This document shows, piece by piece, positions 14,926-24,469 of a stretch of 64,000 bases of DNA. Every line of letters starts with the position of its first letter. Position 1 is the first letter of the stretch. Below the pieces are notes generated by a model. That model was not told the DNA's origin. It ran no database searches and saw nothing but the letters and a program-made list of their open reading frames with translations. Position numbers and translations under genes: made by a program. The DNA is from an uncultured Paracoccaceae bacterium (GTDB lineage: Bacteria > Pseudomonadota > Alphaproteobacteria > Rhodobacterales > Rhodobacteraceae). The stretch covers positions 1 to 64,000 of the forward strand of contig CAJXSR010000006.1 of assembly GCA_913061275.1 (NCBI GenBank), in the 5' to 3' direction.

Positions 14926-17418
14926 ATGAAAACTCATGTAAAAGCTCTGGTTGTTGGTGGTGGCGCTGTTGGTGCAGGCATTGCCTATCATTTGGCTAAA
15001 TACGGCTGGAATGATGTGATGTTGCTGGAACGCGATGAACTGACATCGGGGTCAACATGGCATGCTGCAGGCCTGTTGCCTTTGTTCAACATGGGTTATG
15101 CGACCACGCATTTGCATGATTATTCTGTTGATTTTTATAAATCACTTGAGGCTGAAACCGGCCTGAACGCTGGCTTTTCGATTGTTGGCAACCTGCGCAT
15201 GGCGCAAACCAAAGATCGTATGGACGAATATATGCTTTACGGCTCCATCGCTGAAACCGTGGGCATTGAATATGACTATATGACGCCTGCGCAGATCAAA
15301 GAACGCTGGCCGCTTATCCGCGCCGAAGATCTGGAAGGGGCGATTTATCACCCCGGTGACGGCTATATTAACCCCGCCGATGTGACCATGGCTATGGCTA
15401 AAGGTGCGCGCCAACGGGGTGTGACGATTGAACGTAGGTGGCAGGTTGATGGGTATGAGTGGACGGGTTCCGAATGGAAAGTCACTTGTACCAAGATGGT
15501 CGAAAAGGGTGGCAATCTGGTGCCAAGTGAAGAACAGGTTGTCATCACGGCGGAACATGTTGTGACTGCAACAGGCAACCACGCGCAACGCACGGCGCAA
15601 CTGTTGGGCATCAAAATACCCGCCATTCCTGTTGAACACCAGTTTATTGTCACCGACAAAGACCCTGCCTTGGTGCAGTGGCGCGCAGACGGTAACCCTG
15701 AACACCCTGTTATCCGCGATGCCGATGCACAATCATATGTGCGCGAAGAACGCGGTGGCTGGATTTTGGGTGTCTATGAAAAAGACGCACCTGCACGCTT
15801 TAAGTACGGTGTGCCAGATAGCTTTCGTGCTGATTTGTTCCCATTGGAACTAGAGCGCATTGAAGAGCAGTATATGGCGATGATTCACCGCATGCCATCA
15901 TCTGAAGAAAGTGGCTTGAAAGACGATTTCAACGGCCCGATTTGCTACACGCCTGACGGTAACCCATTGGTGGGGCCTGCCCCCGGTTTGCGTAACATGT
16001 GGCTGGCTGAAGGGTTTAGCTTTGGTATTACTGCGGCTGGTGGGGTTGGTAATTACATGGCGCAAATGATGGTTGAAGGTGAAGCCGAAATCGACATGGC
16101 ATCCCTTGACCCCAAACGCTATGGCTCTTGGATGACCACGGAATACGCGTCTGTTAAAAACGAAGAATGTTATGAACACGTCTACATTTTACACCATCCT
16201 GATGAAGAACGCGAAGCGGCGCGCGCATTGCGCACATCCCCCGCTTACGATCGCCAAAAAGCGGCGGGTGCGCAGTTTGGTCAAGTAAACGGTTGGGATC
16301 GTCCCAACTACTATGCACCTAACGGTTTTGACGATAAAGCCGCAAGGTCTTTTCGCCGTGGTGGTTGGTGGCAATATGCGGTTGAAGAAGCCAAAGCCAT
16401 CCGTGAAGGCGTTGGCCTGATTGATGCGACAGCTTTTACCAAGCATGTGGTCAAGGGGCCGGGGGCCACGCAATTCTTGGATTGGTTTACTTGTAATAAA
16501 TTGCCAAAAATCGGCCGTATTAACCTGACATATGCGCTGACTTCTCACGGCACAACACGCACCGAATATACCATCGTGCGCAATGGGGAAGACAGCTATT
16601 ATCTGGTCTCTTCGGGCGCGTTGACAACCTATGACGGGGATTATCTGCGCAAGGCGGCGGCTGATAAGACCGAAGAATTTGGCTATATCGAAATTCAGGA
16701 TGTGACAAACCAATGGGGTGTGTTTGCGATAGCTGGGCCGAAAACCCGCGATGTTTTAAGCAAGATCATTAAAGATGCCGACCCTGCGACAGCACTTAGT
16801 AACAAACGCTTCCCGTGGTTGTCTGCACGTCAAATTGAACTGGGCATGTGCCCCGTCAATGCCATTCGCGTGGCTTACACGGGTGAATTGGGTTGGGAGT
16901 TACACCACCCGATTGAAATGCAGAACTATCTGTATGATCTGATCTTGGAAGCGGGTGAGGAACATGGCATCAAACTTGTTGGTGCGCGGGCGCAAAACTG
17001 GTTGCGGCAGGAAAAATCTTATCGCGCGTTCGGCACCGAGTTGGGCCGCGATGCAACCCCTGCTGAAGCTGATTTGCCGCGTTTCATTGATCTGTCAAAA
17101 GATTTTTATGGCAAAGAGGCAATGGAAAAAACCGGTATCCGTTCCAAATGTGTCACCTTACTGATCGACGGGCCAGCGGATGCTGACCCATGGGGCCGTG
17201 AAGCCCTTTATGATGACGGCAAAAAAGTTGGGCGTCTGACATCGGGTGGGTATTCGGTGGTTTTTGGAAAATCCATTGGTATGGGCTATCTGCCATCTGA
17301 ACTGGCAGTTGTAGGTCAAAAGTTGAAAGTTAGAATGTTCCGAGAATTGTGGGATGCCGAGGTGGTGGAAGACAGCCCCTACAACCCGAACAATTCTACC
17401 ATTCGCGTGGATGGGTAA
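14926..17418 (+). CDS. FAD-dependent dimethylglycine/sarcosine dehydrogenase-like protein with GcvT domain
   Basis: An 830-residue two-part flavoprotein. The DAO-type FAD domain opens with VVGGGAVGAGIAYHL, and STWHAAG contains His46, which in dimethylglycine dehydrogenase carries covalently bound FAD. The C-terminal half is a glycine-cleavage T-protein-like fold (for example GPKTRDVLSKI, RVAYTGELGWELH, LTSGGYSVVFGKSIGMGYL), which binds tetrahydrofolate and takes up the one-carbon unit. It probably demethylates an N-methylated amine such as dimethylglycine or sarcosine; paralogues are numerous in Rhodobacterales, so the exact amine is uncertain. The ATG at 14926 follows AAAGGAA. A cupin gene lies downstream after a hairpin. 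Confidence 0.85.
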   Translation: MKTHVKALVVGGGAVGAGIAYHLAKYGWNDVMLLERDELTSGSTWHAAGLLPLFNMGYATTHLHDYSVDFYKSLEAETGLNAGFSIVGNLRMAQTKDRMDEYMLYGSIAETVGIEYDYMTPAQIKERWPLIRAEDLEGAIYHPGDGYINPADVTMAMAKGARQRGVTIERRWQVDGYEWTGSEWKVTCTKMVEKGGNLVPSEEQVVITAEHVVTATGNHAQRTAQLLGIKIPAIPVEHQFIVTDKDPALVQWRADGNPEHPVIRDADAQSYVREERGGWILGVYEKDAPARFKYGVPDSFRADLFPLELERIEEQYMAMIHRMPSSEESGLKDDFNGPICYTPDGNPLVGPAPGLRNMWLAEGFSFGITAAGGVGNYMAQMMVEGEAEIDMASLDPKRYGSWMTTEYASVKNEECYEHVYILHHPDEEREAARALRTSPAYDRQKAAGAQFGQVNGWDRPNYYAPNGFDDKAARSFRRGGWWQYAVEEAKAIREGVGLIDATAFTKHVVKGPGATQFLDWFTCNKLPKIGRINLTYALTSHGTTRTEYTIVRNGEDSYYLVSSGALTTYDGDYLRKAAADKTEEFGYIEIQDVTNQWGVFAIAGPKTRDVLSKIIKDADPATALSNKRFPWLSARQIELGMCPVNAIRVAYTGELGWELHHPIEMQNYLYDLILEAGEEHGIKLVGARAQNWLRQEKSYRAFGTELGRDATPAEADLPRFIDLSKDFYGKEAMEKTGIRSKCVTLLIDGPADADPWGREALYDDGKKVGRLTSGGYSVVFGKSIGMGYLPSELAVVGQKLKVRMFRELWDAEVVEDSPYNPNNSTIRVDG

Positions 17419-17445
17419 ACACTTCTTTTAGCAATCTATTGACTG

Positions 17446-17477
17446 AAGAACCGCTTCCAATAAGGTGGCGGTTCTTT
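17446..17477 (+). terminator. Hairpin between the flavoprotein and cupin genes
   Basis: AAGAACCGC (17446-17454) pairs with GCGGTTCTT (17468-17476) around a 13-base loop, followed by only a short T stretch. It may be a weak terminator or an RNA-stabilising hairpin after the dehydrogenase gene. The right arm lies just before the start of the cupin gene. Confidence 0.5.
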
Positions 17478-17494
17478 GCTATGGGGTGAATGAC

Positions 17495-18031
17495 ATGACT
17501 AATGTGTTTTCGGTTGAAGGTTTGGTGCAATCGATCAGGTTAGCGGCAGATAAGGCTGACCCTGAAGCGGCCATTCGTGAAGTGCTAGTGGAAGTGGTTA
17601 AAAATCCTGATGCGATATTCGCTGCAACATCTGGTGAAGATGGCGATGAGACTATGTATTTTGAGGATGACAAAGTTTCTATCTGGCGGTGCAGGTTTCA
17701 ACCAAAAATCGTGATGCCCCCACATGAACATTGTTTGAAAGTTTTGATCGGGGTGTATTCTGGTGGTGAGAAAAGCATTTTGTATAAACGCACCGAAGAG
17801 GGTTTGAGCGAAGCTGGTAGTGTTACTGCGCATGCGGGTGAGGTTATTACTTTGGGCAAAGCTGCAATTCATGCGGTGACAACAAAAGATGATAACCCCA
17901 GCGATGCAATTCACGTCTATTTGGGCCCGTTGATGAAGCTGGAACGTGATTTATATGATTGGGAAAGCGGTAAGGCAGTTGCGTTTACGCTTGAAAACTT
18001 TGAAGCGATGAAAAGATCTGTTGTGCAATAA
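17495..18031 (+). CDS. Cupin-fold protein, cysteine-dioxygenase-like
   Basis: A 178-residue protein with a single double-stranded beta-helix. The metal-site pattern is visible as MPPHEHCLKV (two histidines), YSGGEK and a distal histidine in GKAAIHAVTT. Overall arrangement recalls cysteine dioxygenase and related small thiol dioxygenases, but I would not name a substrate. The in-frame GTG at 17465 lies inside the preceding hairpin; the ATG at 17495, five bases after GGGGTGA, is the better start. The gene may be co-transcribed with the flavoprotein upstream, which would place it in methylated-amine or sulfur metabolism by inference only. Confidence 0.65.
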   Translation: MTNVFSVEGLVQSIRLAADKADPEAAIREVLVEVVKNPDAIFAATSGEDGDETMYFEDDKVSIWRCRFQPKIVMPPHEHCLKVLIGVYSGGEKSILYKRTEEGLSEAGSVTAHAGEVITLGKAAIHAVTTKDDNPSDAIHVYLGPLMKLERDLYDWESGKAVAFTLENFEAMKRSVVQ

Positions 18032-18067
18032 TTGTCAAAAAACATGACAAACGCTGGCAAATGGTAA

Positions 18068-18105
18068 TTTACAAAATTTACAAGTTTACAACCCAAACTT
18101 TACAC
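18068..18105 (+). promoter_or_regulatory. TTTACAA direct repeats upstream of isocitrate lyase
   Basis: TTTACAA occurs at 18068-18074, 18077-18083 and 18085-18091, with a fourth variant TTTACAC at 18099-18105, and an inverted TTTGTAAA just before 18180. The cluster lies about 130-165 bases before the aceA start in a 200-base gap. Glyoxylate-shunt genes in alphaproteobacteria are often controlled by a ScfR/RamB-type regulator that binds TTTGCAA-like repeats, so this is a plausible operator. No regulator gene is adjacent. Confidence 0.45.
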
Positions 18106-18232
18106 GACCCATACAAATCTACACGAAATACCCCTTATTTTTAAGTATTTAAGGGACTCGTGCTTCTTTGTTTTGTAAATCCAGCCACAGAAACACTGAG
18201 TCTTACCAGCATTCACAACAAGGATTACAACA

Positions 18233-19816
18233 ATGCCTTATGATAACGATAGCAATGATATGCAAAATCTGATTTCCGAGCATGGAAGCGCATGGGCGGC
18301 AATTAGCCCTGAAAATGTAGCACGTATGCGCGCCCAGAACCGGTTTAAAACTGGTTTGGATATCGCGAAATACACTGCCGACATTATGCGCAAAGACATG
18401 GCAGAATATGACGCGGACAGTTCGCAATACACCCAGTCTTTGGGTTGCTGGCACGGCTTTATCGGCCAACAAAAAATGATTTCTATCAAGAAGCATTTCG
18501 GTACGACAAAAGGTAAATACCTATACCTGTCTGGTTGGATGATCGCTGCATTGCGCTCTGAATTCGGCCCATTGCCTGACCAATCCATGCACGAAAAAAC
18601 ATCTGTTCCTGCCTTGATCGAAGAGTTGTACACATTCTTGCGCCAAGCGGACGCACGTGAATTGGGTGGTTTATTTCGTGATTTGGATGCGGCAACGGAC
18701 GCAACAGCGCGTGCAGAGGTTCAATCAAAAATCGACAATTTTGAAACTCATGTAGTACCTATTATCGCTGATATCGACGCAGGATTCGGCAACCCAGAAG
18801 CGACATACCTATTGGCTAAAAAGATGATCGAAGCGGGCGCTTGTGCGCTGCAAATCGAAAATCAGGTTTCTGACGAAAAACAATGTGGCCACCAAGATGG
18901 TAAAGTCACCGTACCACACGAAGATTTCTTGCAGAAAATCCGCGCATGTCGTTATGCGTTTCTGGAAATGGGCGTTGAAAACGGTATTATCGTGGCCCGT
19001 ACAGACAGCCTAGGCGCTGGCCTGACCAAGCAAATCGCGGTAACAAATGAGCCGGGCGATTTAGGCGACCAATACAACAGCTTTCTTGATTGTGACGAAG
19101 TGACATTGGACGATATGGCCAATGGTGATTTGGTTATCAAGCAAGACGGCAAATTGATGCGCCCGAAACGCCTACCTTCTAACCTGTTCCAATTCAAAGC
19201 AGGCACAGGTGTTGCACGGTGTGTTCTGGACAGTATCACCAGCTTGCAAAACGGTGCGGATATGATCTGGATCGAAACTGAAAAACCACATATCGGCCAA
19301 ATCGGTGAGATGATTAATGAAGTTCGCGCAAAAGTTCCAAATGCGAAATTGGTTTACAACAACTCACCATCTTTCAACTGGACGCTGAACTTCCGCCAGC
19401 AAATCTTTGATGCATGGACTGAGGCAGGCACAGACGTATCTGCATACGACCGCGCTAACTTGATGTCAGCGGAATACGATGAAACTGAATTGGCAACAGA
19501 AGCGGACAACAAAATCCGTACGTTCCAAGCTGACAGTGCACGTGACGCGGGTATCTTCCACCACCTAATCACATTGCCAACATACCACACGGCAGCCTTG
19601 TCTACAGACAATCTGGCTAAAGAGTACTTCGGCGACGAAGGCATGTTGGGTTATGTGGCTGGTGTTCAGCGCAAAGAAATTCGCCAAGGTATTGCCTGCG
19701 TGAAGCACCAAAACATGTCAGGGTCTGATATGGGTGACGATCACAAAGAATACTTTGCTGGTGAAGCAGCCCTAAAGGCTGGTGGTAAAGACAACACAAT
19801 GAACCAGTTTGGTTAA
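18233..19816 (+). CDS. aceA: Isocitrate lyase
   Basis: A 527-residue isocitrate lyase, which splits isocitrate into glyoxylate and succinate in the glyoxylate shunt and allows growth on acetate and other C2 units. The catalytic loop is DEKQCGHQDGK, the KQCGH form typical of the longer (about 530-residue) class rather than the KKCGH of the E. coli enzyme. IADIDAGFGN supplies metal-binding aspartates and NNSPSFNW the substrate-binding stretch. The long leader with TTTACAA repeats and the strong terminator behind the gene mark it as a single-gene transcription unit. Malate synthase is not nearby. Confidence 0.95.
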   Translation: MPYDNDSNDMQNLISEHGSAWAAISPENVARMRAQNRFKTGLDIAKYTADIMRKDMAEYDADSSQYTQSLGCWHGFIGQQKMISIKKHFGTTKGKYLYLSGWMIAALRSEFGPLPDQSMHEKTSVPALIEELYTFLRQADARELGGLFRDLDAATDATARAEVQSKIDNFETHVVPIIADIDAGFGNPEATYLLAKKMIEAGACALQIENQVSDEKQCGHQDGKVTVPHEDFLQKIRACRYAFLEMGVENGIIVARTDSLGAGLTKQIAVTNEPGDLGDQYNSFLDCDEVTLDDMANGDLVIKQDGKLMRPKRLPSNLFQFKAGTGVARCVLDSITSLQNGADMIWIETEKPHIGQIGEMINEVRAKVPNAKLVYNNSPSFNWTLNFRQQIFDAWTEAGTDVSAYDRANLMSAEYDETELATEADNKIRTFQADSARDAGIFHHLITLPTYHTAALSTDNLAKEYFGDEGMLGYVAGVQRKEIRQGIACVKHQNMSGSDMGDDHKEYFAGEAALKAGGKDNTMNQFG

Positions 19817-19849
19817 TCCAGTTCGGTAGTATAGAACCGAACCAATCCT

Positions 19850-19888
19850 AAAAGGCCTGCTAGGGAAACTTAGCAGGCCTTTTTAATT
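19850..19888 (+). terminator. Intrinsic terminator of aceA
   Basis: AAAAGGCCTGCTA (19850-19862) pairs with TAGCAGGCCTTTT (19871-19883) and runs into a T-rich tail. It probably works in both directions, since the opposing threonine-dehydratase-like gene ends at 19883 within it. Confidence 0.92.
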
Positions 19889-20866
19889 TTTACTGCCAAA
19901 CTTATCTAAAGCCATTTTAAATACGGCGGCGTCAACATTTCCACCTGTTGTAACCGCAATAGTAGTTTCCGAATTTAGAGCATCACCATGAAAAAGTGCT
20001 GCTGCCAAACCAACGGCGCCACCTGGCTCTATAACAATCTTCAATCTGTCAAAAGCCAAAGCCATCGCATGTAAACATTCGTCGTCGGTCAAAGTTATAC
20101 CACCGCCACAAAGACGTTTTAAAATGGGGAAAGTCATTTCACCCGGTGATGGGGTTATAATCGCGTCACATAATGATCCGGTAAGTTGCTTATTGCTTTC
20201 GATTTTCCCCGAAACAAGTGAGCGTGTAACATCATCAAAGCCAACAGGCTCGCAGGGGCGTACTGTAAAATCAGGTGCTGTTTGTTCTAATGCCAATGCG
20301 ATACCAGAGGTCAGACCGCCGCCACCGCAGCATACCAGTACATCTGCATCAGTCACTCCCACATCTGCCGCTTGTTGTGCGATTTCCAAACCACAGGTGC
20401 CTTGGCCCGCAATGACATAGGCATTGTCAAAAGGTTTTACCAAAGTTAGGCCACGATCTTTATTTATACGTGCCGCAACACTGTCTCTGTCTTCCGTGGC
20501 ACGGTCATATAAAACCACTTCGGCGCCTAGTGCTTTGGTGTTTTCAATTTTTACGATTGGGGCATCGGAAGGCATGATTATCACAGATGGCACACCGTGT
20601 TTTTGTGCGGCCAGCGCAACACCTTGGGCGTGGTTTCCGGAAGAAAAAGCAATGATACCACGGTTTCTATCAGCCGTTGATAATGCTGAAATGGCAGACC
20701 ATGCACCCCGAAACTTAAAGGATCCAGTGTGTTGTAAACATTCAGCTTTTACAAAGACAGGCCGCCCTGCAATGTCATCAATAAAAGGCGAAGATAACAG
20801 GGGGGTTTTAACGGCTTTGCCATCTAACCGCTTGGCGGCAGCCTGTATCATTTCAAAGTTGCTCAT
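19883..20866 (-). CDS. Threonine/serine dehydratase family PLP enzyme
   Basis: A 327-residue fold-type II PLP enzyme. The PLP lysine is in TGSFKFRGAW, the asparagine-containing SSGNHAQGVAL contacts the substrate, and CCGGGGLTSGI binds the cofactor phosphate. There is no C-terminal ACT regulatory domain, so it is a short catabolic dehydratase or serine racemase type rather than biosynthetic IlvA. Its ATG at 20866 overlaps the stop of the upstream hydrolase gene in an ATGA, so translation is coupled. The operon dehalogenase - hydrolase - dehydratase suggests a joint catabolic role, but no pathway is established. Confidence 0.88.
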   Translation of the reverse strand: MSNFEMIQAAAKRLDGKAVKTPLLSSPFIDDIAGRPVFVKAECLQHTGSFKFRGAWSAISALSTADRNRGIIAFSSGNHAQGVALAAQKHGVPSVIIMPSDAPIVKIENTKALGAEVVLYDRATEDRDSVAARINKDRGLTLVKPFDNAYVIAGQGTCGLEIAQQAADVGVTDADVLVCCGGGGLTSGIALALEQTAPDFTVRPCEPVGFDDVTRSLVSGKIESNKQLTGSLCDAIITPSPGEMTFPILKRLCGGGITLTDDECLHAMALAFDRLKIVIEPGGAVGLAAALFHGDALNSETTIAVTTGGNVDAAVFKMALDKFGSKN

Positions 20867-21690
20867 CTTACTTTCCTTAAAAACTGTTCTAAAACCTGCA
20901 AACATTCAGGCTCGTCTAAATAGGGGATATGGGCGCGGTCTTTTACCTCTGCGTAAATCATATCTGGTTTTCGCTTTAGCATTTCGGCCACGGTTTTGCG
21001 CGATAAAAGATCAGAGTTTTCACCACGAACAAGGGCTAGCGGTAGATCTTCAAAAGCATCGAAATAGGCCCATAAATCTACATTGTCGCCATGGGATTGT
21101 GCCAAAAGTGCATCGCGCAGGTTTGGGTCATACCGTAAGTGCAACCCATCTGGTTTTTCTATCCACCTGTTGCGTATTTCTTGATGCCATCGTTCAGTTG
21201 GCACATTGGCAAACCCAACTGAATAAGTGGGTAGTTTTGCTTCCGCATCACGGTACGATTTAAAGATTGGGGGTTGGCCTAAAAAACCCATAATGACATC
21301 GGTACCAGCGGTTTCTAAAACTGGGCCTATGTCATTTATCATCGCCCCCAGCAGACGATCATGGTTATTTTTGGCCAAACCCATTGCGATAATGCCACCG
21401 CGTGAAGTGCCGATAATAGCTGCTTTTTTGATTTTTAAATAATCCAGCAATTCCAATGCATCACCGCCTTCGCGGATAACATTGTAATTGTTGTAGTTAG
21501 GATCAAAGTCAGATTGTCCGCGTCCACGCATATCCAATCGGATTAGGCGCACATCTTTGGCATAGGGCGCCATGTAATTAAAGTCTGTGTTATTACGTGT
21601 AAGCCCTGACAGACATAAAACAGGCACCCCTTCCCCTTCATCGCGATACGCCAAATTTAATCCATCGGATGTTGTGAATGATTGCATCAT
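20863..21690 (-). CDS. Alpha/beta hydrolase
   Basis: A 275-residue alpha/beta-hydrolase-fold enzyme. The nucleophile elbow is IIGTSRGGI (Gly-x-Ser-x-Gly with Ser), the oxyanion region follows LSGLTRNN, RLDMRGRGQSD is the usual cap-preceding motif, and the terminal histidine is in DRAHIPYLDEPE. Ester or C-C hydrolase activity is possible. Both ends show four-base ATGA overlaps, with the dehalogenase upstream and the dehydratase downstream, so all three proteins are likely made together. I start it at 21690; a longer open frame lies inside the dehalogenase gene. Confidence 0.87.
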   Translation of the reverse strand: MMQSFTTSDGLNLAYRDEGEGVPVLCLSGLTRNNTDFNYMAPYAKDVRLIRLDMRGRGQSDFDPNYNNYNVIREGGDALELLDYLKIKKAAIIGTSRGGIIAMGLAKNNHDRLLGAMINDIGPVLETAGTDVIMGFLGQPPIFKSYRDAEAKLPTYSVGFANVPTERWHQEIRNRWIEKPDGLHLRYDPNLRDALLAQSHGDNVDLWAYFDAFEDLPLALVRGENSDLLSRKTVAEMLKRKPDMIYAEVKDRAHIPYLDEPECLQVLEQFLRKVR

Positions 21691-22376
21691 AACGATTTGG
21701 CTAAATCGGGTATATTGTGAAGTGTTGGCAGATTTGATTGTGGCACCCAAGGCAATTCATCTTGGGCTTCGTTTGAGCGGTTCACCCATACGGTTTGAAA
21801 GCCAAACTTGGTGGCAGCGGACGCATCCCACCCATTAGATGACACAAAAAGAACCTCATCGGGTTTACATGAAAACCGATCACAGACCATTTGATAAACA
21901 CATGTGGCAGGCTTGAATATGCCTACATCTTCAACACTAAGAACGGCATCAAAATGCGCCTTTAACCCTGCGGATTTGACCGCACCACTTAACATATCGG
22001 GCGAGCCGTTGGAAAGAATAGCGGTTTGTAATCCTGCCGATTTTAGGTCTTTTAGCATTTGTGGAACCTCTTCATAGGCCTCAAGATTCCAGTAAAGCGC
22101 TAACAAACGTTCTCGCAGTTCGGCGTCGTCAGATAGGTTGTTGGCGGCTAATGCATAATCCAGGCCGTTTTGTGTGACGGTCCAAAAATCCGTATGCGCA
22201 TCCATTACTGCACGTAACCAAGTGTATTGCAGTTGCTTTAGTCGCCAATCCGTTGCGACTTTTACCCAGACTTTTGAAAAAGCTTCGCGGCCCGGCTCGG
22301 ATGCCGCTTGTCTTGCGGCAGCGGCGACATCAAATAATGTGCCGTATGCATCAAAAACGCATGTGGTAATCGTCAT
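21687..22376 (-). CDS. Haloacid dehalogenase, type II
   Basis: A 229-residue HAD hydrolase of the L-2-haloacid dehalogenase type. The nucleophile motif is CVFDAYGTLFD (first Asp), motif II is AILSNGSPDML, and motif III/IV appear as KPATCVYQM and VSSNGWDASAATKFGF. These residues, including the Asn in SSNGWD, match genuine type II dehalogenases, which replace a halogen at C2 with hydroxyl. It is first in a three-gene coupled operon. Confidence 0.88.
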   Translation of the reverse strand: MTITTCVFDAYGTLFDVAAAARQAASEPGREAFSKVWVKVATDWRLKQLQYTWLRAVMDAHTDFWTVTQNGLDYALAANNLSDDAELRERLLALYWNLEAYEEVPQMLKDLKSAGLQTAILSNGSPDMLSGAVKSAGLKAHFDAVLSVEDVGIFKPATCVYQMVCDRFSCKPDEVLFVSSNGWDASAATKFGFQTVWVNRSNEAQDELPWVPQSNLPTLHNIPDLAKSL

Positions 22377-22439
22377 GTGTTAACCTCCATTTTAAGAGGA
22401 TGTTACACATGACAATATTTTTTGGAAATAACAAAAAGG

Positions 22440-23228
22440 TCAGAGGTTTTCAGTCTGTGCCATACCCAGTACGTGGTAGCCGCCATCTACATAAATGATC
22501 TCACCTGTGGTGCATTCACCGTAGCTAGATGCAAGATAAACCGCAGTGCCGCCAACAGATGCTAAAGTTGCATTTGCCCGCAATGGTGAATTTGCTTCGG
22601 TTGCGCGAAATGTTTTTCGCGCCCCTCCAATCGCAGCACCTGCCAAAGTACGCATTGGGCCTGGGCTGATTGCGTTCACACGGATGCCATCTGGCCCCAG
22701 ATCATTTGCCAAATAACGCACAGCACTTTCCAGCGCGGCCTTGGCAATACCCATAACATTATAAAACGGCGTTACACGGTTAGAACCTTGATAGGTAAGC
22801 GTTAAAATTGTGCCACCTTCTTTCATCAGCGGTTTTGCACGGCGTGCAACCTCAATCAAAGAATAACATGAAATATCCAACGAGTTTTTGAAATTTGCGC
22901 GACTAGTATCCACAATACGCCCTGACAGTTCATTTTTGTCAGAGTATGCTATTGCGTGAACCAGAAAATCAATGCTGCCCCATTCTTTTTCCAGCGTGGC
23001 AAACACATTATCAAGAGACGCGTCATTTTGCACATCCGCCTCCACCAATATGCTAGAGCCTAGGCTTTCTGCCAGCGGTTTAACGCGTTTACCAAAACCA
23101 TCACCTTGATAGGTAAACGCCAGTTCAGCACCATGTGCTGCCATCTCGCGCGCAATACCCCAAGCAATAGACTTATCATTGGCAACACCCATGATAAGCC
23201 CGCGTTTACCTTTAAGCATATCACCCAT
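22440..23228 (-). CDS. fabI: Enoyl-[acyl-carrier-protein] reductase (NADH)
   Basis: A 262-residue short-chain-dehydrogenase-fold enzyme that performs the last reduction of each fatty-acid elongation cycle. [14 protein letters not shown] is the FabI-specific nucleotide-binding opening, and the catalytic Tyr-x6-Lys is in [23 protein letters not shown] is the substrate-binding loop. The start may be the ATG at 23228, which overlaps the end of fabB by eight bases, or the ATG three codons later. Being downstream of fabA and fabB in one operon points to a role in unsaturated fatty-acid synthesis. Confidence 0.95.
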   Translation of the reverse strand: MGDMLKGKRGLIMGVANDKSIAWGIAREMAAHGAELAFTYQGDGFGKRVKPLAESLGSSILVEADVQNDASLDNVFATLEKEWGSIDFLVHAIAYSDKNELSGRIVDTSRANFKNSLDISCYSLIEVARRAKPLMKEGGTILTLTYQGSNRVTPFYNVMGIAKAALESAVRYLANDLGPDGIRVNAISPGPMRTLAGAAIGGARKTFRATEANSPLRANATLASVGGTAVYLASSYGECTTGEIIYVDGGYHVLGMAQTENL

Positions 23229-24447
23229 GATATTTACTCATCGCTAATGTAGCATTGGTGCCGCCAAAGCCAAAGCTGTTTGAAAGTACAGTATCCAGTC
23301 CTGCGTTGTCACGACGTGTTGTGGCAATTTCTTCTGGTTTCAGGTTTTCATCCAGTTCGGTTACATTGGCCGATGCAGCGATAAAATCGTTTTCAAGCAT
23401 CAGTAACGAATAAATCGCTTCTTGCACGCCCGTTGCCCCTAACGAGTGGCCAGTTAGTGATTTGGTAGAACTGATCGGGGGTGTTGATCCTTCACCAAAG
23501 ACACGGCGCACGGCTTGAACTTCGGTTACATCGCCCGCAGGTGTTGATGTGCCATGCGCGTTTATGTAATCAACTTTACGTTCGCCAAGTGTGGACATTG
23601 CCAGCTTCATTGACCGCTCACCGCCTTCGCCTGATGGGGCTACCATATCGTAGCCATCAGAGGTGGCACCGTAACCTGTTACCTCGGCATAGATTTTAGC
23701 ACCGCGTGCCAATGCGTGGCTTAGTTCCTCTAAAACAACAACACCACCACCGCCTGCAATAACAAAGCCATCGCGGGTTGCGTCAAATGCGCGTGACGCG
23801 GTTTCTGGTGTGTCATTATGCTTAGAAGACATTGCCCCCATTGCGTCAAACAAACAGGATAAAGTCCAATCCAACTCTTCGCCGCCGCCAGCAAAAACGA
23901 TGTCTTGCTTGTCAAACTGAATTTGCTCAACACCGTTGCCGATGCAATGGGCGGAAGTAGAACAGGCTGAAGTAATTGAATAATTCACACCCTTAATTTT
24001 AAATGGTGTGGCCAGACAAGCTGAATTGGTTGATGACATGCCGCGCGTTACCATAAAGGGCCCCATGCGTTTTGGCGCACCTTTTTCAATTACAATCTTG
24101 TGGGCCTGAAACAGATTTACCGTAGACGGGCCGCCTGAACCCATCACCAAACCCGTGCGTTCATTTGATATATCGCTATCTTCCAACCCACTGTCTGCAA
24201 TGGCTTGTTCCATCGCTAGAAAGTTATAGGCAGCACCCGCACCCATAAAACGCATCTGGCGTTTATCAATGTGATCCGCTGGGTTGATTTTTGGCATACC
24301 GTGAATACGGCTGCGAAACCCGTGTTCGGCATAGTCTTCAGCAAAGCTGATACCAGATGTGCTGTTTTGCAATGAAGTTAGAACTTCTTCTTTACTATTA
24401 CCGATTGAGGAAATGATCCCCAGCCCTGTGATTACAACGCGGCGCAT
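23221..24447 (-). CDS. fabB: 3-oxoacyl-[acyl-carrier-protein] synthase I
   Basis: A 408-residue condensing enzyme. The active-site cysteine is in [14 protein letters not shown], the two histidines in [11 protein letters not shown] and [12 protein letters not shown], and the C-terminal [10 protein letters not shown] closes the thiolase fold. FabB extends the cis-3-decenoyl-ACP made by FabA, giving unsaturated fatty acids. The ATG at 24447 follows GGAG at a suitable distance; an upstream in-frame start would overlap fabA. It lies between fabA and fabI in a compact operon. Confidence 0.95.
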   Translation of the reverse strand: MRRVVITGLGIISSIGNSKEEVLTSLQNSTSGISFAEDYAEHGFRSRIHGMPKINPADHIDKRQMRFMGAGAAYNFLAMEQAIADSGLEDSDISNERTGLVMGSGGPSTVNLFQAHKIVIEKGAPKRMGPFMVTRGMSSTNSACLATPFKIKGVNYSITSACSTSAHCIGNGVEQIQFDKQDIVFAGGGEELDWTLSCLFDAMGAMSSKHNDTPETASRAFDATRDGFVIAGGGGVVVLEELSHALARGAKIYAEVTGYGATSDGYDMVAPSGEGGERSMKLAMSTLGERKVDYINAHGTSTPAGDVTEVQAVRRVFGEGSTPPISSTKSLTGHSLGATGVQEAIYSLLMLENDFIAASANVTELDENLKPEEIATTRRDNAGLDTVLSNSFGFGGTNATLAMSKYHG

Positions 24448-24469
24448 GTGCGGTCTCCTTTTTTGGGGA

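Noticed and set aside
16292-16308. GTTGGGA-TCG-TCCCAAC inverted repeat, similar to the TGTCCCA element.
   Set aside because: It lies within the conserved coding sequence of the flavoprotein, has inverted arm order, and lacks the downstream CTATTGA, TATTTA and GGTAC blocks.
18068-18105. Reading the TTTACAA repeats as a CRISPR array.
   Set aside because: Units are 7 bases with 1-8 base gaps and no spacers; an operator cluster fits better.
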